A stretch of DNA of 11,999 bases from JBBDWJ01 sp040902925. Lineage in GTDB: Bacteria; Acidobacteriota; Terriglobia; Bryobacterales; UBA6623. The notes under the pieces are model-generated. The model had not been told where the DNA came from. It did no database searches and saw only the letters and a program-made list of their open reading frames with translations. Location of the stretch: the NCBI GenBank assembly GCA_040902925.1, contig JBBDWJ010000334.1:1-11999 (forward strand). Direction: 5' to 3'. The translations under genes and the position numbers were made by a program. Numbering within the stretch: the first letter of the stretch is position 1; each line of letters starts with the position of its first letter. Below, one piece after another: positions 1-7,814 of this stretch.

Positions 1-1104
1 AAGGCCTACGTAACCTTTCGCGTAGTTCTGTTCCTTGGCGATGGCCTGTTGGAAACAATCCAGCGCCGTCTTGAGGCCCTCCTCGGTACGTTTGTTCCAG
101 TAATAGCGCCCCTTGAGATACAGATTGTGTGCTTCGAGGTCGCCGGACTGATGCGTTTCGGACGGCGCCCCGATCGAACCGAGGAGCCTTTGTTGGACAG
201 CGGACACGATGTCGCCGGCGAGCTGCTCCTGGGCGGAAAAGGCATCCTCCACCTCGCGCTCATAGGTCTCAGCCCAGATCGAGCTGCCGTCGCCGGCGCG
301 CGTCAGGTGAGCGGTAAGACGGACGCGCTCACCGGCCTTGCGGATACTGCATTGCAGCACCGAATTCACATTGAGGCCGTCACGTCCGCCCTGCAGCTCG
401 GCAGCCATGCGCTTCATCTCAAAAAGAGAGGACGGGGCGACGACCCGTATTTGCGGCGTCTTCGCAAAGGCGCTGATCAATTCCTCGCTCAAGCCCTGCG
501 CGAAGTAGCTATCGGCATCGGAACCACTCAAGTTGACGACAGGGAGCAGCGCGATCGAAGGAATCGGCGGTGGAGCGGACACTTCCGGAGCGGATCCCCG
601 CGTCCGGACCAAAAACACGGCCACAATAGCCAGGGCAGCTACGATCCCGGCCGTGAGCTTGACGGTAGTCCCGTAAACCCGGCGTGGCGGCGCCGGGCGT
701 GGTTGGGACGACGCTTCGGAGCGGATTGCAGCGCGACGGAAGCTGGGGACGTAGCTGCCTTTCGCGAACTCGATCAGAATCGGATCGTTTAGCCCCTCGC
801 CCTCATAGTACTCCGCCAATCGGGTGCGGAGCCGCCTGGCCTCGACGCGAACGATGGGGTCAATCCGCGTGTCGTAGGAATCCCTGCGGTCACAGACTTC
901 CACTCCAAGCAGGTATTCCTTCAGCTGACCAGACTCGCCCAGCAAGGCGTGATCAACCGCGTAACGCAGGAAACGGCTCAGCCGCTCCGAATGCACGAAG
1001 CCCCTGCTGGCGCAAATCTTTTCGACCTGCGACCGGATCACGGCGAGCGGGATCCCTTCGTGCACCGCCGCGGCCTGGAAGGTGACCGCGCTGTCGCGAC
1101 TCAA
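1..1104 (-). CDS. Membrane-anchored DNA-binding/TolB-like/TPR regulator, 3' part beyond the window
   Basis: The minus-strand frame is open from the upstream stop at 1153-1155 through the window edge, so 368 codons are visible and the C-terminus is missing. Residues about 29-122 resemble the N-terminal DNA-binding domain of acidobacterial multidomain regulators, with short motifs such as RLSRFLRY, LKEYLLGVEV, DPIVRVEARRLR and FAKGSYVPSFRR. Residues 149-168 form one hydrophobic transmembrane segment (KLTAGIVAALAIVAVFLVRT). A TolB-N/FlgO-like domain starts near residue 180 (SIALLPVVNLSG), and TPR-type sequence begins near residue 323 (LYLKGRYYWNKR) and reaches the edge. The chosen start is TTG at 1104 because AGGAGG (1111-1116) lies 6 bases upstream. 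The next in-frame alternative, ATG at 1137, has no comparable site. A one-component membrane regulator (CadC-like architecture) is the likely role; the signal and targets are unknown. Confidence 0.85.
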   Translation of the reverse strand, partial: MSRDSAVTFQAAAVHEGIPLAVIRSQVEKICASRGFVHSERLSRFLRYAVDHALLGESGQLKEYLLGVEVCDRRDSYDTRIDPIVRVEARRLRTRLAEYYEGEGLNDPILIEFAKGSYVPSFRRAAIRSEASSQPRPAPPRRVYGTTVKLTAGIVAALAIVAVFLVRTRGSAPEVSAPPPIPSIALLPVVNLSGSDADSYFAQGLSEELISAFAKTPQIRVVAPSSLFEMKRMAAELQGGRDGLNVNSVLQCSIRKAGERVRLTAHLTRAGDGSSIWAETYEREVEDAFSAQEQLAGDIVSAVQQRLLGSIGAPSETHQSGDLEAHNLYLKGRYYWNKRTEEGLKTALDCFQQAIAKEQNYAKGYVGL

Positions 1105-1110
1105 CGGGCG

Positions 1111-1116
1111 CCTCCT
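1111..1116 (-). promoter_or_regulatory. Shine-Dalgarno fixing a TTG start for the regulator
   Basis: Perfect AGGAGG on the minus strand, 6 bases before TTG at 1104-1102. It lies inside the frame that would be read from ATG at 1137, so it favours the shorter TTG-initiated protein. Confidence 0.65.
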
Positions 1117-1246
1117 GCAACGGGAAGCAGCACCCATTCCAAAACCGCCCAACTACTCGTCCGCATTCCAGCTTCCCCCAGGCTGTCCCTGGCCGCCGAA
1201 CCGGCCGAAGAGCACCGCGCCGGACACCTCAGAACTATTGTGGCCG

Positions 1247-1275
1247 ATTGTCCCGCCTTCGTTAAGCGCTGTCAA
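1247..1275 (-). promoter_or_regulatory. Sigma-70-type promoter for the regulator gene
   Basis: On the minus strand a perfect -35 TTGACA (1275-1270) is followed, after a 17-base spacer, by GACAAT (1252-1247), which matches the -10 consensus at 4 of 6 positions. Transcription would begin near 1240 and give a leader of about 135 bases before TTG at 1104. The site sits in the 284-base gap after the propeller gene, so the regulator probably has its own transcript rather than depending on read-through. No intrinsic terminator was seen in that gap. Confidence 0.6.
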
Positions 1276-1388
1276 GTGACGGCGCCCTGTGGAACTCCAT
1301 GCGCGATCGGAGATCTCAGCGCGGATCCGAGGTGACCGCGGTGAGGTTTGACAGCGGCCCGCAGCGACACTTCCACAGCTCAAAGAAC

Positions 1389-2417
1389 CTACTTCTTCAC
1401 CCACTTCTGAATCAACGGGGGGCTCCGGCGCGGCTCTCGCGTAAGCCCCGCGAACACGTTACCCATTTCATCTACGCCCAGGCCTTCGGGGTCGGTTCCA
1501 TCGATAAACGCCGTTAGTGAACCGTCTCTGGCGCTGCCGATCCGCACGCCGTTCTTCCATCCCGGATTGCGGACGGCGCCGAGGATCTCCATGCCCGATT
1601 CTGAGTCGGACACGTAGAGCGTGTCATCGGAAGTGATGGCAAGGCCGCTAGGCCGGCCAAAATGCCGCCAGTCGTCCAAGTAACGCATCTGCTGGTCGAA
1701 GACCTGGATGCGGTTGTTGTTGCGGTCGGCCACGAAGAGCCGGCCTTGCGAGTCGAAGGCCATCGCGTGGGGTCCGTCGAACTCGCCCGGCCCCGACCCC
1801 TTGCGGCCCCACGAGTTGACGTAATTGCCGTCTATTGTGAAGCGGACGATCCGGTCGCCATCCTGCTGGCTGGTTGATGGGCGCGGAAAGTGCCCATCGG
1901 CGATGAGGATGTCTCCGTTCGGGGCGACCGCGCAGGCGGTCGGTGCGATGAAGGTGTCTCGCCCGGCTTTCGAAACGCCTGCCTTGCCCAGCGTCAGCAA
2001 GAGTTGGCCGTCGGGGCTGAGCTTGAAGAACTGATACCCGCGGCCCGCCTTGGAGGGATCGTCGCCGAACGGTCCGCTGTCCCCTGCCCAAAGGTTGCCG
2101 TCACGGTCCATACAAAACCCGTGCGCTTGCACGAACATGCCCTCGGCAATGGCTTTAACGGCCTTGCCCGAGGCGTTCAGCTTGATGATCGGAGGGTCCG
2201 AGCGGTGGTGAACCCAGGCGCCCCCCTGACCATCCGGGATGATTCCGATGGTTGCCCCCCACTTGACGCCTTCGGGTAACGAGCCCCAATCCTCGAGCAT
2301 CCGGTAGGGGTTATTCATCGTGTTGACGCCGGTTTGCGCCAGAGTCATCCCGGGCGACATGAGGATGAGTGCGGCTGCAGCGGCCGGCAGGTGCGTCGGT
2401 CGAGCACTCTCGAACAT
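1389..2417 (-). CDS. Exported NHL-repeat beta-propeller protein, PAL/SMP-30-like fold
   Basis: The 342-residue protein starts with a signal peptide (hydrophobic AAAAALILM core, likely cleavage after TLA near residue 27). The mature part is a beta-propeller with NHL-type blade motifs: GEFDGPHAMAF, GRLFVADRNNNRIQVFD, SGLAITSDDTLYVSDSESG and DPEGLGVDEMGNVFAG. The blade pattern resembles bacterial relatives of peptidyl-alpha-hydroxyglycine amidating lyase and other six-bladed propellers, but catalytic residues cannot be assigned by eye. Its role could be lactonase-like, binding or structural. ATG at 2417 has AGGAGG at 2429-2424, 6 bases away. The gene is divergent from the TonB receptor operon and shares its 395-base control region, which suggests related regulation. 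The fold call is firm; the function is open. Confidence 0.85.
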   Translation of the reverse strand: MFESARPTHLPAAAAALILMSPGMTLAQTGVNTMNNPYRMLEDWGSLPEGVKWGATIGIIPDGQGGAWVHHRSDPPIIKLNASGKAVKAIAEGMFVQAHGFCMDRDGNLWAGDSGPFGDDPSKAGRGYQFFKLSPDGQLLLTLGKAGVSKAGRDTFIAPTACAVAPNGDILIADGHFPRPSTSQQDGDRIVRFTIDGNYVNSWGRKGSGPGEFDGPHAMAFDSQGRLFVADRNNNRIQVFDQQMRYLDDWRHFGRPSGLAITSDDTLYVSDSESGMEILGAVRNPGWKNGVRIGSARDGSLTAFIDGTDPEGLGVDEMGNVFAGLTREPRRSPPLIQKWVKK

Positions 2418-2480
2418 GAAGGTCCTCCTTAGTGAATGCGCTCCGAACAGAGTCGTTGTACCTGCTGGCCGTGGACCGGG

Positions 2481-2490
2481 CTATCGATAG
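2481..2490. repeat. Perfect palindrome CTATCGATAG, possible operator
   Basis: A 10-base perfect palindrome 63 bases upstream of the propeller ATG. It is flanked by TGGAC (2472-2476) and GTCCA (2492-2496), which pair with each other but are off-centre by three bases. Its placement in the divergent region would suit a dimeric repressor or activator. A 10-base palindrome is expected by chance about once per kilobase, so this is weak. Confidence 0.25.
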
Positions 2491-2689
2491 AGTCCATGTC
2501 CGCACGACGCGATCGGAATCGTCACCAGCCTCGGCCTGGGCGACCGACTCGCGCTTCACGGCCCATCCACCCGCCACGGCTGATTCGATGCGGCTCAAAT
2601 CTGTATCTGTAAAGGCGAAACAAACTCGACGATGGTTAGCGGCCGAAGGTGAAATCAGAAACGCCTAACTGCCTGATTACATGGGGCGC

Positions 2690-2718
2690 GTTACCCTGTT
2701 TTTACCGTAATATTACTC
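2690..2718 (+). promoter_or_regulatory. AT-rich patch with GTAATATTAC palindrome, possible receptor promoter region
   Basis: This is the only AT-rich stretch in the divergent region. It contains the perfect palindrome GTAATATTAC (2707-2716), within which TAATAT (2708-2713) could act as a -10 element about 100 bases before the receptor start. No recognisable -35 lies 16-18 bases upstream, so activator-dependent transcription or a different sigma factor would be needed. Confidence 0.25.
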
Positions 2719-2774
2719 CCTGCCAGCTCGCAGTGAGCGTACGATCTGCCAAGGGTCTCACTGTCATGACCCGT

Positions 2775-2802
2775 CGCTCTCCCGGCAGGCGTGGGAGACG
2801 CG
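2775..2802 (+). promoter_or_regulatory. Hairpin abutting the receptor ribosome-binding site
   Basis: TCTCCC (2778-2783) pairs perfectly with GGGAGA (2793-2798) around a 9-base loop. Allowing one bulged C at 2799, CGC (2775-2777) pairs with GCG (2800-2802), extending the stem to 9 pairs. The 3' arm touches GGAGGA (2802-2807), which sits 5 bases before ATG at 2813. The structure could modulate translation of the receptor. No T-run follows, so it is not a terminator. Confidence 0.35.
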
Positions 2803-2812
2803 GAGGACATCC

Positions 2813-5800
2813 ATGATCATGTTCGATAACCGGTTTGTCTGCCCGATCTCGGGCGGTCCCACGCTAGTGGCTTGGCGATGCCTAGCTTTGGCATGCCTGC
2901 TGCTGGCCGGGCAGGCCATCCCGCTGAAGGCACAGGTCGCCAGCGTGATACAAGGCTACGTATCCGACACGACGGGGGGCGCGATTCCCGGCGTCACCGT
3001 CAAAGCGACAAACGAGAATACAGGAGTCTCCCGCGAAGTGCGGTCCTCGCCGGACGGCTACTACCGCATCCCGGACCTGTTGCCCGGGCGATACGAGGTG
3101 CGGGCGGAGATGGCCGGATTCAAGGTGTTCATTGAGCGCAACGTGGACCTGACGGGTCACACGGTGCTGGGCTTGAACATCAAGCTCGAGGTGGGCGACG
3201 TGACTGAGTCGATCACTGTGTCGGCCGCCGAGGCGCGCGTGGAGACCCAGGAAGTGCGGATCTCAGGCGTAGTCAACGAGCGCGAGGTGCGATCCCTGCC
3301 GCTGCAAGGCCGGGGAGTGACGCAACTGGCGCTGTTGGGGCCCGGCATTACAGGACGCGTCGGCGGGACCGGCAACTACTGTTGTGATGTGTTTTCGAAC
3401 TTTGTCGGAGCGGAGATTTCTTCGGGCGGCAACGAGCGCAAGGAGCAGTACTTTCTCGACGGCATAACGCTGCGCTACAGCGAAGGCAGTTCCTGGTCGG
3501 CCGCGTTCACCCCGAATCCCGACGCGGTTGCCGAGGTGCGCGTCTCGACAGACCCATTCTCGGCGGAATTGGGAAGGATCAGCGGCCCCCAGGTACAAAT
3601 GGTGAGCAAAGGCGGGACGAACGACTGGCACGGCACGGGCCACTTTACGCTGCAGGACAATTCGCTGAACGCCAAACCCTATTTCGGCACTGAACTACCC
3701 GACTCCTATTACCGCCTTTATGGAGGCACGGTCGGCGGGCCGATCCTTCGCGACCGGCTTTTCATATTTGGAGCCTTTGAAGGGCTACGGGCCAACGTGG
3801 CTGGGGGCTTTACGGCGTTGACGGAAACTGAGCAGTTCAAGAATCAGGTGATGCAACTGCGGCCCAACAGCGTCGCTGCGACGATGATGCAGGATCATCC
3901 ACCGCTGCGCTATGCGACGGAAGATCTGAGGGACATCGGGGCGTTGCTGCCCAACGGCGAATATACGGAAACGCCCGACGGCGTGCCCGATGTGGGACTG
4001 GTCCGCGTGGACAGTCCGTTCAAGCGCAAGGGAAGCCAGATCAACACGCGGGTAGACTACCACTTCCCGAACAGCAAAGACCGCGTTTATGCCAGTTACT
4101 GGCGCACGAAGCCGGACTGGGGAAATAACCCGCTTCGTCCTGATTATTTCCTTGCAACCTCCAACGCGATCAACTGGGGCAATTTCGTCCATACGAGGAT
4201 ATTCTCGCCGACGGTGTTGAACGATGCACGCTTTGCCGTTCACGATATATTCTTTGAGCAGAATTATCCGGACCTCCAGAAAATCATCAACAAGCCATCC
4301 ATTAACACCGATGATGGCCTTTCCTGGGGTCTTCCTTTCGAAAACATCTACAACTCGCGGGTGTACCAAATTGCGGACACGCTTGCCATCAGCCAGGGCC
4401 GCCACAATACCAAGATCGGGGTTGATTACCGCCATTCGCTGCTGTTGGCTGACTGGCCGAATCCGCCGGGCTACTACTTCGCGAATATTTTTGAGTTCGC
4501 CAACGACAACCCCTACGAAGAGTCGCGCACCATTGATTCGTCCACTGGCGCCACCGATCCACTCACGCATCTGCCGATGTACACGGGGGACTTCTCGGTT
4601 TTCATGCAGAACACCTGGCAAGTGACCCCAACGCTGACGGTGAACTACGGCCTGCGCTGGGAAACATTCTTCCCGACCTGGATCAACGACCGCCAGAACT
4701 CGCAGCCAGTGATGCTTTCCAAGGATGTGACCAACCCGGCGGCCATCGCCAACCTCGTCAACCGCCCTGTGGACAAGTTGTACGATCGAGATCTCAACAA
4801 CTTCGGTCCACGTATCGGCGTCGCCTGGGATCCCACCGGCCAGGGCCGAGTGGTGATACGGGGCGGCTTTGCGTTGCTCTACGACGAAATTTCGACGTTT
4901 CCCTTGTACGAAACGTACAACAATCCGCCGGGGCTGGCTTATTTGTCGGCGGGGCCGCAGCATGGGACGGCGATTACGTATGGACTGGCGACTCCGGGCA
5001 CGCGGCAGTTCCCGGTGAATCCGGATCTTCAAGCGCCGCAACTGAACGATAAGGGCGGCATTGAGGGCGCCAGAACGCGGGTCTCCGGCATCGTGACCGA
5101 CCTGGAAGCGCCCATGGTTGTCAACTTCAAAGGCGGCATTCAATACCAGGTGTTCAGCGATGTGCTGGTACAGCTCAACTACTCCTTTCGGCGGACCAAC
5201 AACGACTTGTACAGCAACACGAATATCAGCCGCTTCGAGGGAGATTTATTGGACGGCACTCTGGACGGCTACGTGCCCGAGTTTGCGGGTGTTCGCATGC
5301 TGAGCAATCGCGGGAAAAAGCTGTATCACGGTTTCTCAGCGAACGTGACCAAGCGCTTCAGCCACGGCTACATGGTTACTGGCTCCTACACTTACAACTA
5401 CGGCAAGAACAACGATAACGACAGCAACCCGTATCCCAACTACTATGCGGATGAGACGGACCCGCTTCGTCCCGAGCTTGACTATGCCCGGGACGACATC
5501 GCCCATGTGTTCACGTTGAGCAGCGTGTGGGAGTTGCCGGTCCTACGAAACTCGACCAGCGTTCTGGGAAGGATACTGGGAGGCTGGAACCTGACCACAT
5601 TATGGAATCTGCAGTCAGGAGGTTTATTTCGTCCGTTCAGCGGAGCTGCCTACGGCAATGGAGGCGATTTCAACGCCGACGGTGTGCGCAACGACCGCCC
5701 CGATGCGCCAACCGCGGACCTGCCTTCGAGCTTCAGCAAGGAAGAATGGCTGAGCGGAGCTTTCGCGGCTTCGGTATTTCCACGACCCGACCCGGGCTCG

Positions 5801-6061
5801 CCGCGGCCGGGAACGTTGTCGCGCGACCGTTTTCGCGGCCCGGGCTACGCGAACGTGAACATGTCGTTGCTGAAGGACTTTCGTCTGGGGTTTGGCGGCC
5901 GGGAAGAAGACATCATTCAGTTTCGGTTTGAAGCGTTCAACATCTTTAACCGGGTCAATCTTACGGGTGTGCAGGGGAATATTACGAATCCGACTTTCGG
6001 CATCGCGAACGGCGCCTCGCAGAACCGGGTATTGCAGTTGGCGGTGAAGTACATCTTCTAG
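2813..6061 (+). CDS. Oar-like TonB-dependent outer-membrane receptor with carboxypeptidase-regulatory domain
   Basis: The 1082-residue protein has a signal peptide (ALACLLLAGQ core, probable cleavage near residue 40 after LKA). A carboxypeptidase-regulatory-like beta-sandwich follows at about 46-128 (GYVSDTTGGAIPGVTVKAT, GYYRIPDLLPGRYEV). A plug-like region spans about 145-255, with REVRSLPLQGR, EQYFLDGI, PNPDAVAEVRV and GGTNDWHG. The remainder is a long beta-barrel ending in the terminal aromatic typical of outer-membrane barrels (AVKYIF). This is the common acidobacterial Oar/TonB receptor type, and its length is normal for it. It is the first gene of the four-gene run, so oligosaccharide uptake is the likely role; the ligand cannot be read from the sequence. 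The start is ATG at 2813 with GGAGGA 5 bases upstream; ATG at 2819 is a nearby alternative. No SusD-like partner lies in the window. Confidence 0.92.
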   Translation: MIMFDNRFVCPISGGPTLVAWRCLALACLLLAGQAIPLKAQVASVIQGYVSDTTGGAIPGVTVKATNENTGVSREVRSSPDGYYRIPDLLPGRYEVRAEMAGFKVFIERNVDLTGHTVLGLNIKLEVGDVTESITVSAAEARVETQEVRISGVVNEREVRSLPLQGRGVTQLALLGPGITGRVGGTGNYCCDVFSNFVGAEISSGGNERKEQYFLDGITLRYSEGSSWSAAFTPNPDAVAEVRVSTDPFSAELGRISGPQVQMVSKGGTNDWHGTGHFTLQDNSLNAKPYFGTELPDSYYRLYGGTVGGPILRDRLFIFGAFEGLRANVAGGFTALTETEQFKNQVMQLRPNSVAATMMQDHPPLRYATEDLRDIGALLPNGEYTETPDGVPDVGLVRVDSPFKRKGSQINTRVDYHFPNSKDRVYASYWRTKPDWGNNPLRPDYFLATSNAINWGNFVHTRIFSPTVLNDARFAVHDIFFEQNYPDLQKIINKPSINTDDGLSWGLPFENIYNSRVYQIADTLAISQGRHNTKIGVDYRHSLLLADWPNPPGYYFANIFEFANDNPYEESRTIDSSTGATDPLTHLPMYTGDFSVFMQNTWQVTPTLTVNYGLRWETFFPTWINDRQNSQPVMLSKDVTNPAAIANLVNRPVDKLYDRDLNNFGPRIGVAWDPTGQGRVVIRGGFALLYDEISTFPLYETYNNPPGLAYLSAGPQHGTAITYGLATPGTRQFPVNPDLQAPQLNDKGGIEGARTRVSGIVTDLEAPMVVNFKGGIQYQVFSDVLVQLNYSFRRTNNDLYSNTNISRFEGDLLDGTLDGYVPEFAGVRMLSNRGKKLYHGFSANVTKRFSHGYMVTGSYTYNYGKNNDNDSNPYPNYYADETDPLRPELDYARDDIAHVFTLSSVWELPVLRNSTSVLGRILGGWNLTTLWNLQSGGLFRPFSGAAYGNGGDFNADGVRNDRPDAPTADLPSSFSKEEWLSGAFAASVFPRPDPGSPRPGTLSRDRFRGPGYANVNMSLLKDFRLGFGGREEDIIQFRFEAFNIFNRVNLTGVQGNITNPTFGIANGASQNRVLQLAVKYIF

Positions 6062-6098
6062 GAAACCCGGCTGATCAACCGGCGGGCGGCGGAGTTTT

Positions 6099-6121
6099 CC
6101 GGCCGTTGGTTCGATGGCCGG
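6099..6121 (+). repeat. GC-rich hairpin between receptor and lyase genes
   Basis: CCGGCC (6099-6104) and GGCCGG (6116-6121) form a perfect 6-base stem with an 11-base loop, in the 116-base gap after the receptor stop. There is no downstream T-run, so intrinsic termination is unlikely. It could stabilise or mark a processing point that gives the receptor and the enzymes different mRNA levels. Confidence 0.35.
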
Positions 6122-6163
6122 TCCAATCCGGATCGGGATTTCGAATCTGCTGCGTATACGATG

Positions 6164-6169
6164 GGAGGA
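6164..6169 (+). promoter_or_regulatory. Shine-Dalgarno fixing a GTG start for the lyase
   Basis: GGAGGA within GGGAGGAG (6163-6170) lies 8 bases before GTG at 6178. An in-frame GTG at 6106 would add 24 residues ahead of the signal peptide and has no comparable site. Confidence 0.7.
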
Positions 6170-6177
6170 GTATTCGC

Positions 6178-7680
6178 GTGGACGCTTTTAGGTTGGGATC
6201 GAGTCGCGGGCTGACTCCGGTGATGGCCGCCGTGGTTTTCTGGGGATTTCTGGCGGCGGCTTCGGGCCACGCTCAAGTGGCCTCCCAAAGCATTCGAGAG
6301 GAAGTTCTGGCCGCGATGGCCAAGGCCACCGGGTTCATGATGGACAAGGTCGCCGACAAGGGCGGATTCCTGTGGCACTATTCGAGCGACCTATCCCGGA
6401 AGTGGGGCGAGATTCCCGCTCGCGACTCGCAAATCTGGGTGCAGCCTCCCAGCACACCCACGGTAGGAGCCATGCTCGTCGATGCCTACAAGGCGACGGG
6501 CGACAAGAGGTACCGGGAATACGCTGGCAAGACTGCGGACGTGCTGATCTGGGGTCAAGGCGCCTCCGGGGGCTGGCACTATTTCATTGACTTTGACCCG
6601 GCGGGCGTTCGCGAATGGAATGCCGAGGCGCCGAACAATTTCCGCGGCTGGGAAGAGTTCTATCACTACTACGGCAACGCGACGTTTGACGACGACACGA
6701 CGACCAGTGCGATCCGGTTTTTGTTGCGGCTATACAACACGACTCTCGACGCAAAATACCGGCCCGCTGTGCTGCTGGGCATCGAGTTCGTACTTGAGGC
6801 CCAATACAAAAACGGCGCCTGGCCGCAGCGTTTTCCGCTCAAGCCGGAATATTCGCACGACGGCCGGCCGGACTACAGCGTGCATTACACGTTCAACGAT
6901 GGGGTAGCGGCAAACAACATTTACCTGCTCTGGGAGGCGTACGAGACGTTGGGCGACGAACGCTATTTGACAGCCGCGCGGACCGGAATGGATTTCTACT
7001 TCGCCGCGCAGCTCCCCGAACCACAAGCCGGCTGGGCGCAGCAGTACAGTTTTGACCTGAAACCCGCCTGGGGCCGTTCCTACGAACCGTCTGCTCTATG
7101 CACGGCCCAGACGCTGGACAATATACGGGACCTGCAGGAGTTTTACCGCCTGACCGGCGACCGCAGGTTTCTTCGCCCGATCCCGGCGGCGCTCGATTGG
7201 CTGCAGCGATCCGTGATCCCGAGTCTGGCGCCGCGCGCAACCCACGCTTTCTACTACGAAGTCGGCTCCAACGCTCCGCTCTATCCGCACCACGTCGTCA
7301 AAGACGGCAAAATCGACCACTACGTCGTCAACCATGAACCGTCCTTCATGCAAGCGCACAGCGCCACCATGAAGATCGACGTGGAGAAACTGCGCCAACA
7401 GTACGAGGTTCTGGCCAGTCAGTCGCCCGAGGAAATCAAGGCTTCGCGGCCAACGGAACATGGTCGGCCTTCGCCAGAGACGCCATCCCGCGAGGAAGTA
7501 TCGAAGCTGATTCAGTCCCTGGACTCCCGCGGAGCGTGGCTGTCCGATATCGAAGTTATCGACACCGGGAACTACGTTGATAACCCGCCGTTTCGGTTTC
7601 GGGGTATCGACACCCGGACGTACGTGCGAAACATGTACCGCTGTCTGGCTTTCCTCTCCGCTGAGGGAGAGAGCAAGTGA
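6178..7680 (+). CDS. Secreted PL10-type pectate-lyase-like enzyme
   Basis: From GTG 6178 the protein has 500 residues. A signal peptide covers residues 1-32 (likely cleavage after GHA). The fold looks alpha/alpha-toroidal, with repeated helix pairs such as VGAMLVDAYKATGDKRY and IYLLWEAYETLGDERYL. Family-like motifs of PL10 pectate lyases appear in order: FDDDTTTSAIRFL (Asp171-173), NGAWPQRFP (212-220), HYTFNDGVAANNIY (Asp241) and LKPAWGRSYEP (Arg300). These match where PL10 enzymes carry acidic calcium/substrate residues and the catalytic arginine. PL10 enzymes cleave polygalacturonate by calcium-dependent beta-elimination. The last ~110 residues, beyond the expected catalytic core, include a polar Pro/Glu/Ser-rich stretch and RGAWLSDIEVIDTGNYVDNP. 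They are not a part I recognise. A related uronate substrate is possible. It sits second in the operon, 116 bases after the receptor. Confidence 0.8.
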   Translation: MDAFRLGSSRGLTPVMAAVVFWGFLAAASGHAQVASQSIREEVLAAMAKATGFMMDKVADKGGFLWHYSSDLSRKWGEIPARDSQIWVQPPSTPTVGAMLVDAYKATGDKRYREYAGKTADVLIWGQGASGGWHYFIDFDPAGVREWNAEAPNNFRGWEEFYHYYGNATFDDDTTTSAIRFLLRLYNTTLDAKYRPAVLLGIEFVLEAQYKNGAWPQRFPLKPEYSHDGRPDYSVHYTFNDGVAANNIYLLWEAYETLGDERYLTAARTGMDFYFAAQLPEPQAGWAQQYSFDLKPAWGRSYEPSALCTAQTLDNIRDLQEFYRLTGDRRFLRPIPAALDWLQRSVIPSLAPRATHAFYYEVGSNAPLYPHHVVKDGKIDHYVVNHEPSFMQAHSATMKIDVEKLRQQYEVLASQSPEEIKASRPTEHGRPSPETPSREEVSKLIQSLDSRGAWLSDIEVIDTGNYVDNPPFRFRGIDTRTYVRNMYRCLAFLSAEGESK

Positions 7681-7754
7681 AGCGGCGCCCGCGAGAACTG
7701 CGCGGAACGCGTCGCCGCAGACCGCGGTTGGAGCCGGTGAAGACCGGGTGACGC

Positions 7755-7772
7755 CACTGCGCACTCGCAGTG
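7755..7772 (+). repeat. Hairpin in the lyase-aldolase gap
   Basis: CACTGCG (7755-7761) and CGCAGTG (7766-7772) form a perfect 7-base stem with a CACT loop, halfway through the 146-base gap. No T-run follows. Its 3' arm contains GTG at 7770, the longest possible start of the next frame, which would make initiation there less likely. Confidence 0.35.
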
Positions 7773-7814
7773 TCCACGACGATGCTGATTTCGAACTGTC
7801 CGACGACTGCGCCT

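Larger units (their letters stand above)
2418..2812. promoter_or_regulatory. Divergent intergenic control region
   Basis: This 395-base stretch separates the start codons of the propeller gene and the receptor gene. Its outer ends carry their Shine-Dalgarno sites (AGGAGG 2424-2429, minus; GGAGGA 2802-2807, plus). It contains two perfect 10-base palindromes, an AT-rich patch near 2690-2718 and a hairpin next to the receptor ribosome site, each listed separately. I could not find a convincing -35/-10 pair on either strand; TTTACA near 2611 on the minus strand lacks a good partner at normal spacing. Short open frames here look non-coding. Confidence 0.6.

Noticed and set aside
49..792. 247-codon plus-strand open frame
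   Set aside because: It is antisense to the regulator gene, whose minus-strand translation shows DNA-binding, membrane, TolB-like and TPR segments in order.
1287..1378. Inverted repeat CTGTGGAA/TTCCACAG (1287-1294 and 1371-1378)
   Set aside because: The arms are 76 bases apart, and an 8-base match is close to chance expectation for a gap of this size. There is no T-run, so no terminator.
2311..2668. Short open frames on both strands in the divergent region
   Set aside because: They overlap each other or the propeller gene start, and lack ribosome sites and protein-like patterns.
3785..5143. 452-codon open frame on the minus strand
   Set aside because: It lies wholly antisense to the TonB receptor, whose frame has clear family motifs throughout. 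Such frames are common opposite GC-rich genes, and its product has no recognisable domain.
7096..7764. 222-codon minus-strand open frame over the lyase 3' end and gap
   Set aside because: Most of it is antisense to the lyase coding frame, and the product looks like a compositional shadow.
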